This document shows positions 16,706-26,839 of a stretch of DNA of 64,000 nucleotides, in pieces. Each line of letters opens with the position of its first letter. The stretch's first letter is position 1. Below the pieces are notes generated by a model. The model was not told the DNA's origin, made no database searches, and saw nothing but the letters and a program-made list of their open reading frames with translations. This DNA comes from Indolivaga capnocytophagoides DSM 22835 (GTDB taxonomy: Bacteria; Bacteroidota; Bacteroidia; Bacteroidales; Dysgonomonadaceae), in assembly GCF_000426485.1 (NCBI RefSeq), contig NZ_AUFL01000005.1, positions 186,001 to 250,000 of the forward strand, read 5' to 3'. Made by a program: the position numbers and the translations under genes.

Positions 16706-17161
16706 TTATTTAAGAGAGTTTATATCTAATGTTTTAGGTTGTTGAGCCTCATGTTTATGTTCTGAGCCTCCGTATACATAAAGATTTTTCAAAAGAGCAG
16801 CACCCAAAATATTTTTAGGCAACATACCTTTTACCACTTTATGCACTAATCTGTCAGCACCCTTGCTAAGCAATACGGCTGGAGTAGTTTCGCGTTGTCC
16901 TCCGGGATATCCTGTATATCTCAGATAAACACGATCGTTCCATTTGTTACCAGTTAGAACAACTTTATCAGCATTAATAATAACTACATTATCTCCACAA
17001 TCTACGTGAGGAGTAAAACTTGGCTTATACTTTCCTCTCAAAAGTTTAGCCACCTTTGAAGCCAAACGACCTAAAGTCTGACCCGAAGCATCAATCACAA
17101 CCCACTCTTTTTTCGCGGTTGCTTTGTTTGCGGAAATGGTCTTATAACTTAAAGTATCCAC
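16706..17161 (-). CDS. rplM: 50S ribosomal protein L13
   Basis: A 151-residue large-subunit protein with the L13 core: the WVVIDASGQTLGRLAS segment, a KYKPSFTPHVDCGD segment and GMLPKN. It heads the rplM-rpsI unit. A consensus promoter lies at 17300-17330, which gives a leader of about 135 bases with a long-range stem, a likely site for feedback control. Confidence 0.98.
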   Translation of the reverse strand: MDTLSYKTISANKATAKKEWVVIDASGQTLGRLASKVAKLLRGKYKPSFTPHVDCGDNVVIINADKVVLTGNKWNDRVYLRYTGYPGGQRETTPAVLLSKGADRLVHKVVKGMLPKNILGAALLKNLYVYGGSEHKHEAQQPKTLDINSLK

Positions 17162-17297
17162 TTTCTTTAATTGTTTTAATTTGGTTAATGACTAATACCC
17201 GATCATAGCTTAATCTACTTTTATCTGCTAAGGACACTTGTAAGCAAATAACAAACTATGTATCAAATATTTAAATTCACATTTATAATAATCGGCT
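17162..17297 (-). ncRNA. Putative ribosomal-protein leader of rplM-rpsI
   Basis: The transcript from the promoter at 17300-17330 should begin around 17297. Its first bases CCGATTAT (17295-17288) can pair with ATGATCGG (17206-17199), one G-U pair included, enclosing about 80 bases that contain the hairpin TTTGCT...AGCAGA. L13 autoregulates its operon through the leader in E. coli. That this leader does the same is inferred from position and pairing. Confidence 0.5.
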
Positions 17298-17299
17298 CG

Positions 17300-17330
17300 C
17301 AAAGATACGGATTTTCTGTTAATTAGCAAA
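17300..17330 (-). promoter_or_regulatory. Consensus promoter for the rplM operon
   Basis: On minus, TTTG (17330-17327), 19 bases, TATCTTTG (17307-17300). This is a full match to the Bacteroidota -33/-7 consensus. Confidence 0.8.
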
Positions 17331-17373
17331 AAATATTATCACAGATAATTACGATTTCAACAACAAAAAAAGA

Positions 17374-17394
17374 GTTGTGATTTTTTATCACAAC
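17374..17394 (-). terminator. Terminator of the NlpE-like gene
   Basis: GTTGTGA (17374-17380) pairs with TCACAAC (17388-17394). On the minus strand it is followed by TCTTTTTTT. It isolates the lipoprotein gene from the rplM promoter. Confidence 0.75.
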
Positions 17395-17427
17395 CCTTCG
17401 ATATATTTTCAAGACAACACCGGTCTC

Positions 17428-17868
17428 TTACTCTTTTTTCAACACGTACTGATCGGCTAAGCTGCCTTCTATTTTTTTGCCTTCAATATCCAACTGACGC
17501 AAAGCTCCCTCTTCTACAAAATATTGATTAGGAGCATCTTCTCCCGACAGTGTTATAGTCGAACCATCTGCACTCCAGCTAAATACCCCTTTACTTGCAT
17601 ATGCTTTCGGATTTTTCTCCCCCAGATATTTAAATTCTTTGCTATAAGTACTATCTGTCAGATTGATAATAACCTCCATTCCTCCTGCTGATGCTGTAGG
17701 CAACACACCTTTATAAACCCCTGCGACATCCAATGATGTTCGAGCATTATGATCATCTACAACAGTTGTCAACGAATCACCTCCTACGGACTCTTGCTTA
17801 TCCGCTTGTTTATTATTACAACTGAATAACAAAACCGAAGAGAATAATAACAAAAAGCTTTTTTTCAT
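17428..17868 (-). CDS. NlpE-like lipoprotein lacking the CxxC motif
   Basis: A 146-residue lipoprotein (lipobox LFSC, C17). The mature part follows the NlpE N-terminal pattern: GVYKGVLP, then VIINLTDSTY, YASKGVFSW and TITLSGEDAPNQYFVEEGALRQLD. NlpE proteins usually read LPCADCxG after YxGxLP; here the same place reads LPTASAGG, so both cysteines are missing. It is therefore unlikely to sense copper or disulfide state as E. coli NlpE does. Monocistronic, with a terminator at 17374-17394. Its function is unknown beyond an envelope location. Confidence 0.75.
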   Translation of the reverse strand: MKKSFLLLFSSVLLFSCNNKQADKQESVGGDSLTTVVDDHNARTSLDVAGVYKGVLPTASAGGMEVIINLTDSTYSKEFKYLGEKNPKAYASKGVFSWSADGSTITLSGEDAPNQYFVEEGALRQLDIEGKKIEGSLADQYVLKKE

Positions 17869-18037
17869 AATATTTATATTTTAAATTAACACTAATGATT
17901 TCTCATCATCCCAAGAAAATAAAAATTCCGTGAAATATTCCTCCAGCAAATATAACCTTTCAATGACAAAAGTGTTCATTATTTTATGTTAAGCTATCTT
18001 TAATGTGTTTCAAAACAGAATAATAAAAAACTTTACG

Positions 18038-18045
18038 TAACTTTA
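18038..18045 (+). promoter_or_regulatory. Possible pnp promoter -7 element
   Basis: TAACTTTA followed by CGCG, one mismatch from TAnnTTTG. It is the same variant seen ahead of mraZ and glsA. A start near 18050 would leave a leader of about 27 bases. No -33 box was found. Confidence 0.35.
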
Positions 18046-18076
18046 CGCGATTTTTAGAAGATAGAAAAAAAGAATT

Positions 18077-20260
18077 ATGATTAAACCGATTACAAAAAGT
18101 ATCGATTTGGGTGATGGAAGGTCTATCACCATTGAAACAGGAAAATTAGCTAAACAGGCTGATGGTTCTGTTACCGTTAGAATGGGAGATACTATTCTGC
18201 TGGCTACAGTATGTGCCGCAAAAGATGCAAATCCGGGTGTAGATTTTATGCCCTTGCAAGTTGAATACAAAGAAAAATTCGCCGCATTTGGACGTTTTCC
18301 GGGAGGTTTTTTACGCCGTGAAGGACGTGCATCTGATTACGAAATCCTAACATGCCGATTAGTAGACCGCGCTCTGCGTCCTCTTTTTCCGGATGATTAT
18401 CACGCTGAAGTTTTTGTTAATATAATATTATTCTCTTCAGACGGTAAAGATATACCGGATGCCCTTGCCGGATTGGCGGCATCTGCAGCGTTAGCTGTAT
18501 CTACAATTCCATTTAACGGACCTATTTCTGAAGCACGAGTTGCCCGTATTGATGGTAAATTCGTATTAAATCCGACTTTCGATCAATTAGCACAAGCCGA
18601 CATGGATATTATGGTAGGAGCAACTATCGACAATATCATGATGGTAGAAGGCGAAATGAAAGAAGTGCAAGAATCAGAAATGCTCGAAGCAATCAAATTT
18701 GCACACGAAGCCATTAAGCTACAATGTCAAGCTCAGCTTGAACTTATGGAATTATGCGGTACTACAGAAAAACGCACTTATTGCCATGAAGCGAATGACG
18801 AAGATCTTCGTAAAGATGTTTGGGCTAAATGTTACGACAAGGCTTATGCTGTTGCAACATCATGTAACACAAACAAACACGAACGTGTAGATAATTTCGA
18901 AGCAATAGTTACAGAATATAAAGCGAGCCTTACTGAAGAAGAACTTGCAGAAAAAGGAGCATTGATAGGAAAATACTATCACGATGTGGAAAAAGAAGCA
19001 ATGCGCCGCTCTATTTTAGACGAAGGAAAGCGTCTTGACGGTCGTAAGACTACCGAAATTCGTCCGATCTGGAGCGAAGTAGACTATCTACCCGGAGCCC
19101 ATGGTTCAGCAATATTCACTCGTGGAGAAACACAATCACTTACTACTGTTACTTTAGGAACTAAACTTGATGAGAAGATCATTGATGATGTTTTGAATAA
19201 CGGAAGAGAACGTTTCCTTTTACATTACAATTTCCCTCCATTCTCTACAGGAGAAGCTCGTCCACAGAGAGGTGTAGGACGTCGCGAAGTTGGACACGGT
19301 AATCTTGCCCACAGAGCTTTAAAACCAATGATCCCAACAGGATATCCTTATGTTGTACGTGTGGTTTCTGATATATTAGAATCAAACGGTTCATCATCTA
19401 TGGCAACAGTTTGTGCGGGAACTCTGGCTCTTATGGATGCCGGTGTGGAAATTAAAAAACCTGTAACAGGTATTGCAATGGGACTTATTTCTGAAAAGAA
19501 AGGCACAAACTATGCTGTTCTTTCAGATATTTTAGGTGATGAAGATCATTTAGGTGATATGGACTTCAAAGTTTGTGGTACTGTAGATGGTATTACTGCT
19601 ACTCAAATGGATATTAAAGTAGATGGTCTTTCTTACGAAATTCTAGAGAAAGCATTGAATCAGGCGAAAGAAGGACGTTTACACATCATGGGTAAAGTTC
19701 TTGAAACACTGCCTGCTCCAAGACCAGATCTTAAACCAAATGCTCCTCGTATTGTTGTGATGATGATACCTAAAGACTTTATCGGAGCTGTAATAGGACC
19801 TGGTGGAAAAATTATACAAGGTATACAAGAAGAAACCGGAGCTACTATTACTATCGAAGAGATAGACAATCAAGGTCGAGTAGAAATCTCTGCTACCAAC
19901 AAGGCTTCTATTGATGCTGCTGTTGCTAAAGTTAAAGGTATTACTACTGTTCCTGAAATAGGTGAGGTATATGAAGCGAAGGTTCGTTCGATCATGCCTT
20001 ATGGCGCATTCTGCGAATTCTTACCGGGTAAAGACGGACTTCTACATATTTCCGAGCTATCTTGGGATCGTATAGAAAACATGGAAGATGCAGGCTTAAA
20101 AGAAGGAGATATCTTAGAACTTAAACTAGTTGATATCGATTCTAAAACAGGAAAGATTAAGCTTTCTCGTAAAGCATTACTTCCTCGTCCTCCACGTCCT
20201 GAAAGACCGGTTGTAAAAAAAGACGATCAAGCTCCTGAAGTGGCTGCACCTGAAAATTGA
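18077..20260 (+). CDS. pnp: Polyribonucleotide nucleotidyltransferase (PNPase)
   Basis: A 727-residue 3-prime-to-5-prime exoribonuclease that uses phosphate. Domains in order: first RNase PH-like domain (from [14 protein letters not shown]), helical linker, second RNase PH-like domain with RRDGR-type GKRLDGRKT and FPPFSTGE segments, KH domain ([15 protein letters not shown]), and S1 domain ([20 protein letters not shown]). The length matches the family. It is a single-gene unit ended by a strong hairpin. It works in mRNA decay in the cytoplasm. Confidence 0.98.
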   Translation: MIKPITKSIDLGDGRSITIETGKLAKQADGSVTVRMGDTILLATVCAAKDANPGVDFMPLQVEYKEKFAAFGRFPGGFLRREGRASDYEILTCRLVDRALRPLFPDDYHAEVFVNIILFSSDGKDIPDALAGLAASAALAVSTIPFNGPISEARVARIDGKFVLNPTFDQLAQADMDIMVGATIDNIMMVEGEMKEVQESEMLEAIKFAHEAIKLQCQAQLELMELCGTTEKRTYCHEANDEDLRKDVWAKCYDKAYAVATSCNTNKHERVDNFEAIVTEYKASLTEEELAEKGALIGKYYHDVEKEAMRRSILDEGKRLDGRKTTEIRPIWSEVDYLPGAHGSAIFTRGETQSLTTVTLGTKLDEKIIDDVLNNGRERFLLHYNFPPFSTGEARPQRGVGRREVGHGNLAHRALKPMIPTGYPYVVRVVSDILESNGSSSMATVCAGTLALMDAGVEIKKPVTGIAMGLISEKKGTNYAVLSDILGDEDHLGDMDFKVCGTVDGITATQMDIKVDGLSYEILEKALNQAKEGRLHIMGKVLETLPAPRPDLKPNAPRIVVMMIPKDFIGAVIGPGGKIIQGIQEETGATITIEEIDNQGRVEISATNKASIDAAVAKVKGITTVPEIGEVYEAKVRSIMPYGAFCEFLPGKDGLLHISELSWDRIENMEDAGLKEGDILELKLVDIDSKTGKIKLSRKALLPRPPRPERPVVKKDDQAPEVAAPEN

Positions 20261-20284
20261 TTTCTTGAATTTTCAACATATAAA

Positions 20285-20316
20285 ATAAGGATTGCAAAAT
20301 GCAATCCTTATTTTTT
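20285..20316 (+). terminator. pnp terminator
   Basis: AATAAGGATTGC pairs with GCAATCCTTATT, followed by a run of T residues. Confidence 0.9.
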
Positions 20317-20328
20317 TTACACTGAAAA

Positions 20329-20364
20329 AAAACCGGAGCTATATAAATATATAGCTCCGGTTTT
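20329..20364 (-). terminator. serA terminator
   Basis: A 16-bp stem, AACCGGAGCTATAT (left arm) with ATATAGCTCCGGTT (right arm), flanked by A4/T4. It lies downstream of serA on the minus strand and back to back with the pnp hairpin. Confidence 0.88.
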
Positions 20365-20389
20365 ATATAATGATGTAAATAATCTTATC

Positions 20390-21316
20390 TTACTTGTTTA
20401 CTCTGAAACGTTCATTACCATTTTCGAAGAAGTCTACAATCTGATTAGCCGCAGCTATACCAGCATTCGTATTAGCTTCGCCTGTTTGTGCCCCCATCTT
20501 CTTCGGAGTAGAAAAATACCTGTCTGCAAATTTAGCAACCAGTTCTTCGTGATTTCCGGGCTTAATATCAGTCACATATTTAAAGTCTGTCCGCTCTTCC
20601 ATAAATTTAACGATCTCAGCCTCATTAATCACTTCTTTGCGGGCTGTGTTCAATAACAAAGCTTTCTTAGGAAGTTTACTCAACAATTCGAAATTGATTG
20701 AATTCTTAGTCTCTGCGGTTGCAGGAATATGCAATGATACAAACTGACATGTAGTATATAATTCTTCAACAGATTTAACAGCCTTAACACCTTCTTTCTC
20801 TATAGCCTCAGCCGAAAGAAAAGGGTCGAAAGCATACACATCCATTCCGAATCCTTTAGCTATACGAGCAACATTGCGACCAACGTTTCCGTATGCATGA
20901 ATTCCAAGTTTTTTGCCTAACAACTCACTCCCAGATGTTCCGTTATAAAAATTACGAACAGCATATACTGCTAATCCAAATACAAGTTCTGCAACTGCAT
21001 TTGCATTTTGTCCGGGGGTATTCATTGCACAAATACCATTGGCTGTAGCTGCATCCAGATCGATATTATCATAACCGGCTCCGGCACGCACCACTATTTT
21101 CAATTGCTTTGCTGACGACAAAACATCCTTATCAAAGATATCACTGCGGATAATCGCAGCATCAACATCGGAAACAGCATCTAACAACTGCTGTTTTTCT
21201 GTATATTTTTCAAGCAGAACCAATTCATATCCTGCCTTCTCGATAACACTTCTGATGCCTTTTACAGCCTCTGCCGCAAACGGTTTATCAGTTGCTATTA
21301 ATACTCTTTTACTCAT
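20390..21316 (-). CDS. serA: D-3-phosphoglycerate dehydrogenase (short form)
   Basis: A 308-residue NAD-dependent 2-hydroxyacid dehydrogenase. It has the Rossmann loop AYGNVGRNVARIAKGFG and RAGAGYDNIDLDAA, which in this family closes over the substrate. It lacks the ACT domain of E. coli SerA and so should not be inhibited by serine through that domain. It follows serC after 22 bases, so the operon is serC-serA, the first two steps of serine synthesis from 3-phosphoglycerate. Related 2-hydroxyacid dehydrogenases are possible, but the neighbour makes SerA the best call. Confidence 0.93.
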   Translation of the reverse strand: MSKRVLIATDKPFAAEAVKGIRSVIEKAGYELVLLEKYTEKQQLLDAVSDVDAAIIRSDIFDKDVLSSAKQLKIVVRAGAGYDNIDLDAATANGICAMNTPGQNANAVAELVFGLAVYAVRNFYNGTSGSELLGKKLGIHAYGNVGRNVARIAKGFGMDVYAFDPFLSAEAIEKEGVKAVKSVEELYTTCQFVSLHIPATAETKNSINFELLSKLPKKALLLNTARKEVINEAEIVKFMEERTDFKYVTDIKPGNHEELVAKFADRYFSTPKKMGAQTGEANTNAGIAAANQIVDFFENGNERFRVNK

Positions 21317-21338
21317 AGTATTTTGTTATATCCGATTT

Positions 21339-22412
21339 TTATTTAGCATTGTTTTTTTCGAATTCCTGCATAGCATCAACTAATGCCTGAACACCTTCCA
21401 AAGGCATCGCATTATATATAGATGCTCTGAATCCACCTACCGAACGGTGTCCTTTCAGTCCATCCAAGCCCTTGCTTGATGCAAATTTCAGGAAGTCAGC
21501 TTCCAATTCTTTATAACCTTCAGACATAACGAAACAAACATTCATTAACGAACGGTCTTCTTTCGCCGCAGTTCCGATAAACAGAGGATTACGATCTATC
21601 TCATTATACAACAAAGCAGCCTTTTCTTTATTCAATTTTTCCATAGCAGGAACTCCACCTTTGGCTTTCAACCAACGCAAAGTCTGCATGGCTGCATAAA
21701 TAGGCACTACAGGAGGTGTATTGAACATAGAACCGTTATCGATATGCGTCTGATAATTCAGCATAGTAGGTATCTGACGTGATACTTTTCCTAGAATTTC
21801 ATCTTTAATTACTACAAATGTTAGCCCTGCGGGAGCTAAATTTTTCTGAGCACCACCATATATAAGAGCATATTTAGAAACATCTATCACACGAGAGAAT
21901 ATATCAGAAGACATATCTGCTACCAACGGTACGGGCGAATCAATATCGGTGTGTATTTCTGTTCCGAAGATGGTATTGTTCGTTGTTATATGGAAATAAT
22001 CAGCATCAGCCGGTATCGTATAATCTTTAGGAATATAAGTAAAGTTCTCTGGTTTCGACGATGCAACTTCTACGACTTCACCAAATAGTTTAGCTTCTTT
22101 TTCCGCTTTACTAGCCCAAGTCCCTGTATTCAAATAGGCAGCTTTCTTTTCGAGTAAGTTAAAAGGCACCATACAGAATTGTAAACTTGCCCCACCACCA
22201 AGAAATATTACCGAATAACCTGCGGGAACATTGAGTAGTTCTTTAAACAACGCAATCGTTTCATCCATTACGGCAATGAAATCTTTCCCACGGTGACTAA
22301 CTTCCATTAGAGACAATGTAGATGAATTGAAGTCCAAAATAGCCTTGGCTGTTTCCTCTATTGTCTGCTGTGGTAAAATTGAAGGACCTGCACTAAAATT
22401 GATTTTTTTCAT
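21339..22412 (-). CDS. serC: Phosphoserine aminotransferase
   Basis: A 357-residue PLP enzyme that converts 3-phosphohydroxypyruvate to phosphoserine and also serves pyridoxal phosphate synthesis. The FSAGPSILP start, GGGASLQF, the PLP-lysine segment [12 protein letters not shown] and the final [14 protein letters not shown] phosphate-binding motif are all in place. Normal length. It is the first gene of the serC-serA unit. A -7 like box, TAATTTTG, is at 22459-22466. Confidence 0.97.
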   Translation of the reverse strand: MKKINFSAGPSILPQQTIEETAKAILDFNSSTLSLMEVSHRGKDFIAVMDETIALFKELLNVPAGYSVIFLGGGASLQFCMVPFNLLEKKAAYLNTGTWASKAEKEAKLFGEVVEVASSKPENFTYIPKDYTIPADADYFHITTNNTIFGTEIHTDIDSPVPLVADMSSDIFSRVIDVSKYALIYGGAQKNLAPAGLTFVVIKDEILGKVSRQIPTMLNYQTHIDNGSMFNTPPVVPIYAAMQTLRWLKAKGGVPAMEKLNKEKAALLYNEIDRNPLFIGTAAKEDRSLMNVCFVMSEGYKELEADFLKFASSKGLDGLKGHRSVGGFRASIYNAMPLEGVQALVDAMQEFEKNNAK

Positions 22413-22458
22413 ATTTGCAAGAATTAAAATCGTTCTTTCTTATTGGTTAGACATCTGT

Positions 22459-22466
22459 CAAAATTA
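22459..22466 (-). promoter_or_regulatory. Possible serC promoter -7 element
   Basis: TAATTTTG on the minus strand, fitting TAnnTTTG, about 47 bases before the serC start. No -33 box at standard spacing. Confidence 0.35.
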
Positions 22467-22614
22467 ATAAATATATTTGAAATTCGCAGTAATATTAAAA
22501 AAACCAACTTCTTTTTATGTTATTTTGTAGCTACAGATCAAACAATAACAATACACTTTTATCCACCTTAAATTATAGATAAAATAAATGATTTACGGTT
22601 AGGTTACTCCAATA

Positions 22615-24231
22615 TTATAAATCGGCAATCTTATAGCTTCGTCCGTCTACATGATAGTAATATAAAGCTTCGTTTTGGGATCTTCTTAATAACTGCTCAT
22701 CTATATCATAACCTAATAGAAAGGACATAAAATAACTAATACTATTAGAATTAAAGATACCATTATCCAGAAAATGCTCCATCTTTTGAGAAATATACCG
22801 TTTCTGACTATAAGGTATGATCAAAAAAGGAATCTTAAACTGGTCACTTTCTTTCTTCATTATTCCATGACCTTTATTTATTACCTCTCCATGATCAGAA
22901 TAATAAACAATTACAGAAGAAATACTGTCTTTTGCTGAACCTTTGACTAAGTGATCAAGTTGAGATAAAACCCGGTCTGTATGATGGATACTTCGGTCGT
23001 AGTCGAGTGTTATTTCCCTTCCGGGTACTTCCTTAAAATCATCTTGATCCGTCCGATCATACTTATCGTTATAATCGATATGACTTCCCTTCAGATGAAT
23101 AAAGAATATCTGCTTCTTGGATGAATCATATTGTTCACTCACATCCTTCAACAATTGAATATCATCCTTTTCAAAATGATAGAATTTCGAGGTCTTAGCA
23201 TACGAAGCCATCAACCCTATAAAGCTGTCATGCATACCAACCTTATCTTGATTAGAAACCCAATGAGATTCATAACCTGCCAGATTAGCCATTGTCACAA
23301 CATTTTCATTCTTGGTAAACGGAGCAACATCAAGAGGGGACGCAAAACTTAGAGACATTCTCAGCGCCTCTCTGGTTATAGGTGCTACAGAAAAAGCGTT
23401 ATAATAAAGAAGATTTCCTGCTGTATTAAGACTATCGAGGAAGGGAGTTGTTGGTAAATCATAGCCATACAAACTATAATGAGTCCTCAAAGAACTTTCA
23501 CCTATCACCAGAAATATTGTCTGTGGAGAGACATTCTTCTGCGAGTAAGAAAGTCCCGGCATAAGGACTTTCGGCAAGGTTGCTTCTTCTCTGAATTTCC
23601 TCATCTCATTCCAATATGAAAGCGTTGAAATAAACGAATTCACCCCTAAAGGAATCCGAACTGACATACTGGTCTGAATAAAAAGATCCGGAGCAGTATT
23701 AAATTCTTCATAGGCAGTTACTCTTTCGCCTTCTCCTCTTGAGAGAAAGATAGATGCAAAATTTAGACTTAAAGCAATCACTAAAAAGCCAACGATATAC
23801 TTTTTTCGAATCGTTATCGACCGTGCTTCATGCACAGACAACATAATAATTGAAGTAGTCAGGAGAATAGCAGGCAACCAATCTTTTATATATAAGAGAA
23901 AGAAATCTCCGGCCTCAGATGTATTACTTTCAAACATTGAGGAAATACCTCCAAGAGTTAGCAAAGTCCCGTACACTAATTTATGGGTAATATCCGCTGT
24001 CACTAAAAGAGATAAGACAAAAGCAAACACCCAAGAGAACTTCGGAATCTTAGATATAAGAATAATCAAAGATTGTAAAATTACAGCATTTAATACTGCA
24101 TAGATAAGATTGAAGAAAAAACGGCTATCCGGTAATCCAACTCTCATCCAAAACGCTAAAATCCCAAAATACAAAAAACTCAATATTGTAAACCGATACT
24201 TCAGAAATATTGAGCCTAAAACATTTATCAT
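22615..24231 (-). CDS. Membrane phosphoethanolamine transferase-like protein (sulfatase fold)
   Basis: A 538-residue protein with about five N-terminal membrane spans (within residues 10-165) and a periplasmic alkaline-phosphatase/sulfatase domain. GESSLRTHYSLYGYDLPTTP (from G244) is the nucleophile region; a Ser stands where EptA has its Thr. A YYSDHGEVI metal site follows. The family transfers phosphoethanolamine from phosphatidylethanolamine to lipid A or core sugars, which changes charge and polymyxin response. The acceptor here is not known. It overlaps the deaminase stop by one base (TAATG). Confidence 0.88.
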   Translation of the reverse strand: MINVLGSIFLKYRFTILSFLYFGILAFWMRVGLPDSRFFFNLIYAVLNAVILQSLIILISKIPKFSWVFAFVLSLLVTADITHKLVYGTLLTLGGISSMFESNTSEAGDFFLLYIKDWLPAILLTTSIIMLSVHEARSITIRKKYIVGFLVIALSLNFASIFLSRGEGERVTAYEEFNTAPDLFIQTSMSVRIPLGVNSFISTLSYWNEMRKFREEATLPKVLMPGLSYSQKNVSPQTIFLVIGESSLRTHYSLYGYDLPTTPFLDSLNTAGNLLYYNAFSVAPITREALRMSLSFASPLDVAPFTKNENVVTMANLAGYESHWVSNQDKVGMHDSFIGLMASYAKTSKFYHFEKDDIQLLKDVSEQYDSSKKQIFFIHLKGSHIDYNDKYDRTDQDDFKEVPGREITLDYDRSIHHTDRVLSQLDHLVKGSAKDSISSVIVYYSDHGEVINKGHGIMKKESDQFKIPFLIIPYSQKRYISQKMEHFLDNGIFNSNSISYFMSFLLGYDIDEQLLRRSQNEALYYYHVDGRSYKIADL

Positions 24232-24695
24232 TAATATTCTATCTTGTCTTCTTTATCTGTCCACATTCTGAAAGCCTCTAAGGCTTCGGTATGCAACACT
24301 TGAGAAGAAGGAATGCTTCTTAATTCAGGTTTTAGTTCTATCTGCTCATATATAAACGAATCATCAAAACCGATATTTTTGGCATCAACTTTATTGCACC
24401 CGTAATAAATACGCTCAATACGAGCCCAATAGATCGCAGATAAGCACATAGGACAAGGCTCACATGATGTATAAATTTCACAGCCGCTAAGATCAAATGT
24501 ATTTAAAGCGGTACATGCTTTACGAATAGTTGTAACCTCGGCATGAGCCGTCGGGTCATTATTCAGTGTCACACAATTAGAACCTTCCGCAACTATTTTA
24601 CCATCTTTTACGATAACTGCTCCAAAAGGACCTCCCCCATTTGCCACACTATTCATTGAAAGCTCTATTGCTTTCATCATATATTCTTTATTCAT
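24231..24695 (-). CDS. Nucleoside/guanine deaminase (CDA fold)
   Basis: A 154-residue zinc deaminase. The zinc site is HAE (H51, catalytic E53) and PCPMC (C81, C84). The sequence resembles bacterial guanine deaminase (GuaD type) more than TadA, through the DPTAHAEVTTIRKAC context and length, but tRNA adenosine deaminase cannot be fully excluded. Cytoplasmic. It is co-transcribed with the phosphoethanolamine-transferase-like gene, which starts on its stop codon; this pairing is probably not functional. Confidence 0.85.
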   Translation of the reverse strand: MNKEYMMKAIELSMNSVANGGGPFGAVIVKDGKIVAEGSNCVTLNNDPTAHAEVTTIRKACTALNTFDLSGCEIYTSCEPCPMCLSAIYWARIERIYYGCNKVDAKNIGFDDSFIYEQIELKPELRSIPSSQVLHTEALEAFRMWTDKEDKIEY

Positions 24696-24772
24696 CTTTA
24701 TTTCTTTAATAAATAGTCACTAAGGCAATAGTAACCGGATAAAACTTCATTATAAATCAGATCGAGTTTGAT

Positions 24773-25384
24773 TTATAATCCTTTATTGATTTGTTCGATA
24801 TAATCAAGAATCTCTTCTCCTCCTATTTTAGCTTCGGATGAAGTATGGAATATAGGCGGAAGCTCTTCCCATGTTTCATGTAATTTATTCAAATAAACGG
24901 TCATATTCTCATTTAAACGAGATTTGCTCAACTTATCGATTTTAGTAAAAACAATGGCAAACGGAATAGCATTTTCGCCAAGCCACTCGATAAACTCCAG
25001 GTCAATCTTTTGAGGTTCGTGTCTGCTATCAAGCAACAAAAACAGGTTTGTAAGCGCTTCACGTTCCAGAATATAATCCTCGATGATCGTTTTAATACGT
25101 TCACGTCCATCTTTACCTCTTTGAGCATATCCGTATCCCGGTAAATCAACCAGATACCACTCATCATTGATAATAAAATGGTTTATTAACTGGGTCTTTC
25201 CCGGTTTAGCCGATGTCATGGCCAATCCTTTACGATTGGTCAGCATATTTATAAGCGATGACTTACCTACATTAGACCGTCCGATAAATGCAAATTCAGG
25301 CTTCTGATCCTGAGGGCACTTACGATAGTCGGTATTGCTTATTACAAATTGAGCGTCTTTTATTATCATTTTGAATGTATTCAC
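24773..25384 (-). CDS. engB: Ribosome biogenesis GTP-binding protein EngB/YsxC
   Basis: A 203-residue GTPase of the TRAFAC class. G1 is GRSNVGKSS (35-43), then G3 DLPGYGYA and G4 TKIDK. The family is essential in many bacteria and helps assemble the 50S subunit. Normal length. It is followed by a small gap before the deaminase operon. The promoter is at 25391-25420. Confidence 0.95.
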   Translation of the reverse strand: MNTFKMIIKDAQFVISNTDYRKCPQDQKPEFAFIGRSNVGKSSLINMLTNRKGLAMTSAKPGKTQLINHFIINDEWYLVDLPGYGYAQRGKDGRERIKTIIEDYILEREALTNLFLLLDSRHEPQKIDLEFIEWLGENAIPFAIVFTKIDKLSKSRLNENMTVYLNKLHETWEELPPIFHTSSEAKIGGEEILDYIEQINKGL

Positions 25385-25390
25385 AAATTA

Positions 25391-25420
25391 CAAAAATACT
25401 ACTTTAGATAGATAAAACAA
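25391..25420 (-). promoter_or_regulatory. Promoter for engB
   Basis: TTG (25420-25418), 19 bases, TATTTTTG (25398-25391) on minus. The -33 box abuts the head of repeat copy E. Confidence 0.55.
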
Positions 25421-25510
25421 TAAGGTCTCAGACCTATTTATTGACTTTGCCAGTATAACAGCAAGAGTAAGCTATCACTTAAAACACATCATTAAATGCT
25501 TTTATGGCTT
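25421..25510 (+). repeat. Dispersed palindromic repeat, full-length copy (E)
   Basis: Exact head AAGGTCTCAGACCT at 25422-25435, then GACTTTGCCAGTATAACAGC and tail ATCATTAAATGCTTTTA. It lies between the divergent engB and M20 peptidase genes, touching the engB -33 box. Confidence 0.9.
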
Positions 25511-25562
25511 AGTTTTAAATCTTATTCATAACTTTAAGACTTCATTTCAAGTCATCAGAAAT

Positions 25563-26762
25563 ATGAAAATGGAACAATCAGAACTTACGAATGCGATCAA
25601 GGCAAAAGTCAAACTTTATCATAAAGATACTGTAACCCAGTATCAGCATTTACACCAGCATCCCGAATTGTCTTTCGAAGAGAAAAGCACATCCGAATAC
25701 ATCGAAAAACGGCTGAACGGCTGGGGTATAGAATACCGCAGCCACATCGGAGGATTTGGCATACTAGCGTGTATAAAAGGACAGAACCCAACATCACGTA
25801 CTATAGCTCTCAGAGCGGATATGGATGCACTCCCCATTACTGAACAAAACCCCGTCAGTTTTAAATCGGAAAACGAAGGTGTAATGCATGCTTGCGGACA
25901 CGACACACATACAGCAAGTTTACTCTCAGCTGTCAGAATCATAAACGACCTGAAAGATTCTTTCGAAGGTACAATCCTGTTCATATTCCAACCCGGAGAA
26001 GAAAAACATCCCGGAGGAGCAAGCCTGATGCTGAAAGACGGCATCTTCGATACGTATAAACCTGACATTATAATAGGACAACATGCTTATGTCGATTATC
26101 CCGTTGGAACTGTCGGTTTCGAGGCAGGAGTTATCATGGCATCGGCAGATGAAGTCCATATCAAAATCAAGGGCAAAGGAGGGCACGGAGCTATACCTCA
26201 TGAAGCCAACGACACGGTACTTGCGGCCTCTCAGTTAATAGTATCAATGCAGCAAATAGTAAGTCGCCGATCCAACCCGTTCAAACCATGTGTACTGACA
26301 TTCGGGAAGTTCATTGCCGATGGTGCGACCAACATCATTCCCAACGAAGTTACTCTTGCAGGCTCTCTTCGCTGCATGGACGAAGAAGAGAGAAACAAGC
26401 TAAAGCCTATTATAAAAGAGATAGCGATAAGCACAGCTAAGGCATATGGATGCCAATGCGATATTGAGGTCTATGACGGATACCCCTGCACATATAACAA
26501 CGAACAAGTAACAGCAACAGCCAAGTCTTTCGCCATAGAATATCTGGGAGAAGACAAAGTGCTGGGATTGCCCAAACGTATGACATCCGAAGACTTCGGC
26601 TTCTTTTCTCAGGAATATCCGTGTACGTTCTATCGGTATGGGATAATGGGTATGCAGCATTGTACAGGATTACACACCCCGACATTTCTTATCGATGAAG
26701 AGGCCCTGCGAACTTCTGTCGGAACAATTACCTATCTGGCATTAAGATACTGTAACCCATAA
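25563..26762 (+). CDS. M20-family amidohydrolase/peptidase
   Basis: A 399-residue cytoplasmic metallohydrolase of the M20D group (IAA-amino acid hydrolase, N-acyl-L-amino acid amidohydrolase). Metal ligands lie in MHACGHDTH (109-116), EEKHPGGA and the late TSEDFGFF. The lid domain begins at KIKGKGGHGAIPH. It deacylates N-acyl amino acids or splits small peptides; the substrate is unknown. An ATG two codons in (25569) is an equal start candidate. Single gene with a terminator at 26767-26801. Confidence 0.9.
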   Translation: MKMEQSELTNAIKAKVKLYHKDTVTQYQHLHQHPELSFEEKSTSEYIEKRLNGWGIEYRSHIGGFGILACIKGQNPTSRTIALRADMDALPITEQNPVSFKSENEGVMHACGHDTHTASLLSAVRIINDLKDSFEGTILFIFQPGEEKHPGGASLMLKDGIFDTYKPDIIIGQHAYVDYPVGTVGFEAGVIMASADEVHIKIKGKGGHGAIPHEANDTVLAASQLIVSMQQIVSRRSNPFKPCVLTFGKFIADGATNIIPNEVTLAGSLRCMDEEERNKLKPIIKEIAISTAKAYGCQCDIEVYDGYPCTYNNEQVTATAKSFAIEYLGEDKVLGLPKRMTSEDFGFFSQEYPCTFYRYGIMGMQHCTGLHTPTFLIDEEALRTSVGTITYLALRYCNP

Positions 26763-26766
26763 TACA

Positions 26767-26801
26767 AAAAGCTCAGAATAGAATGTCTACTCTGAGCTTT
26801 T
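26767..26801. terminator. Bidirectional terminator
   Basis: AAAAGCTCAGA (26767-26777) pairs with TCTGAGCTTTT (26791-26801), between convergent genes. Confidence 0.88.
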
Positions 26802-26839
26802 CTCTTGTTATCTTTTAAGTCACAAACAAATCTGCAACC

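Noticed and set aside
22615-24231. Loss of activity in the phosphoethanolamine transferase because Ser replaces Thr
   Set aside because: Ser at this position is, as far as I know, found in related transferases, and the metal-site segments look intact.
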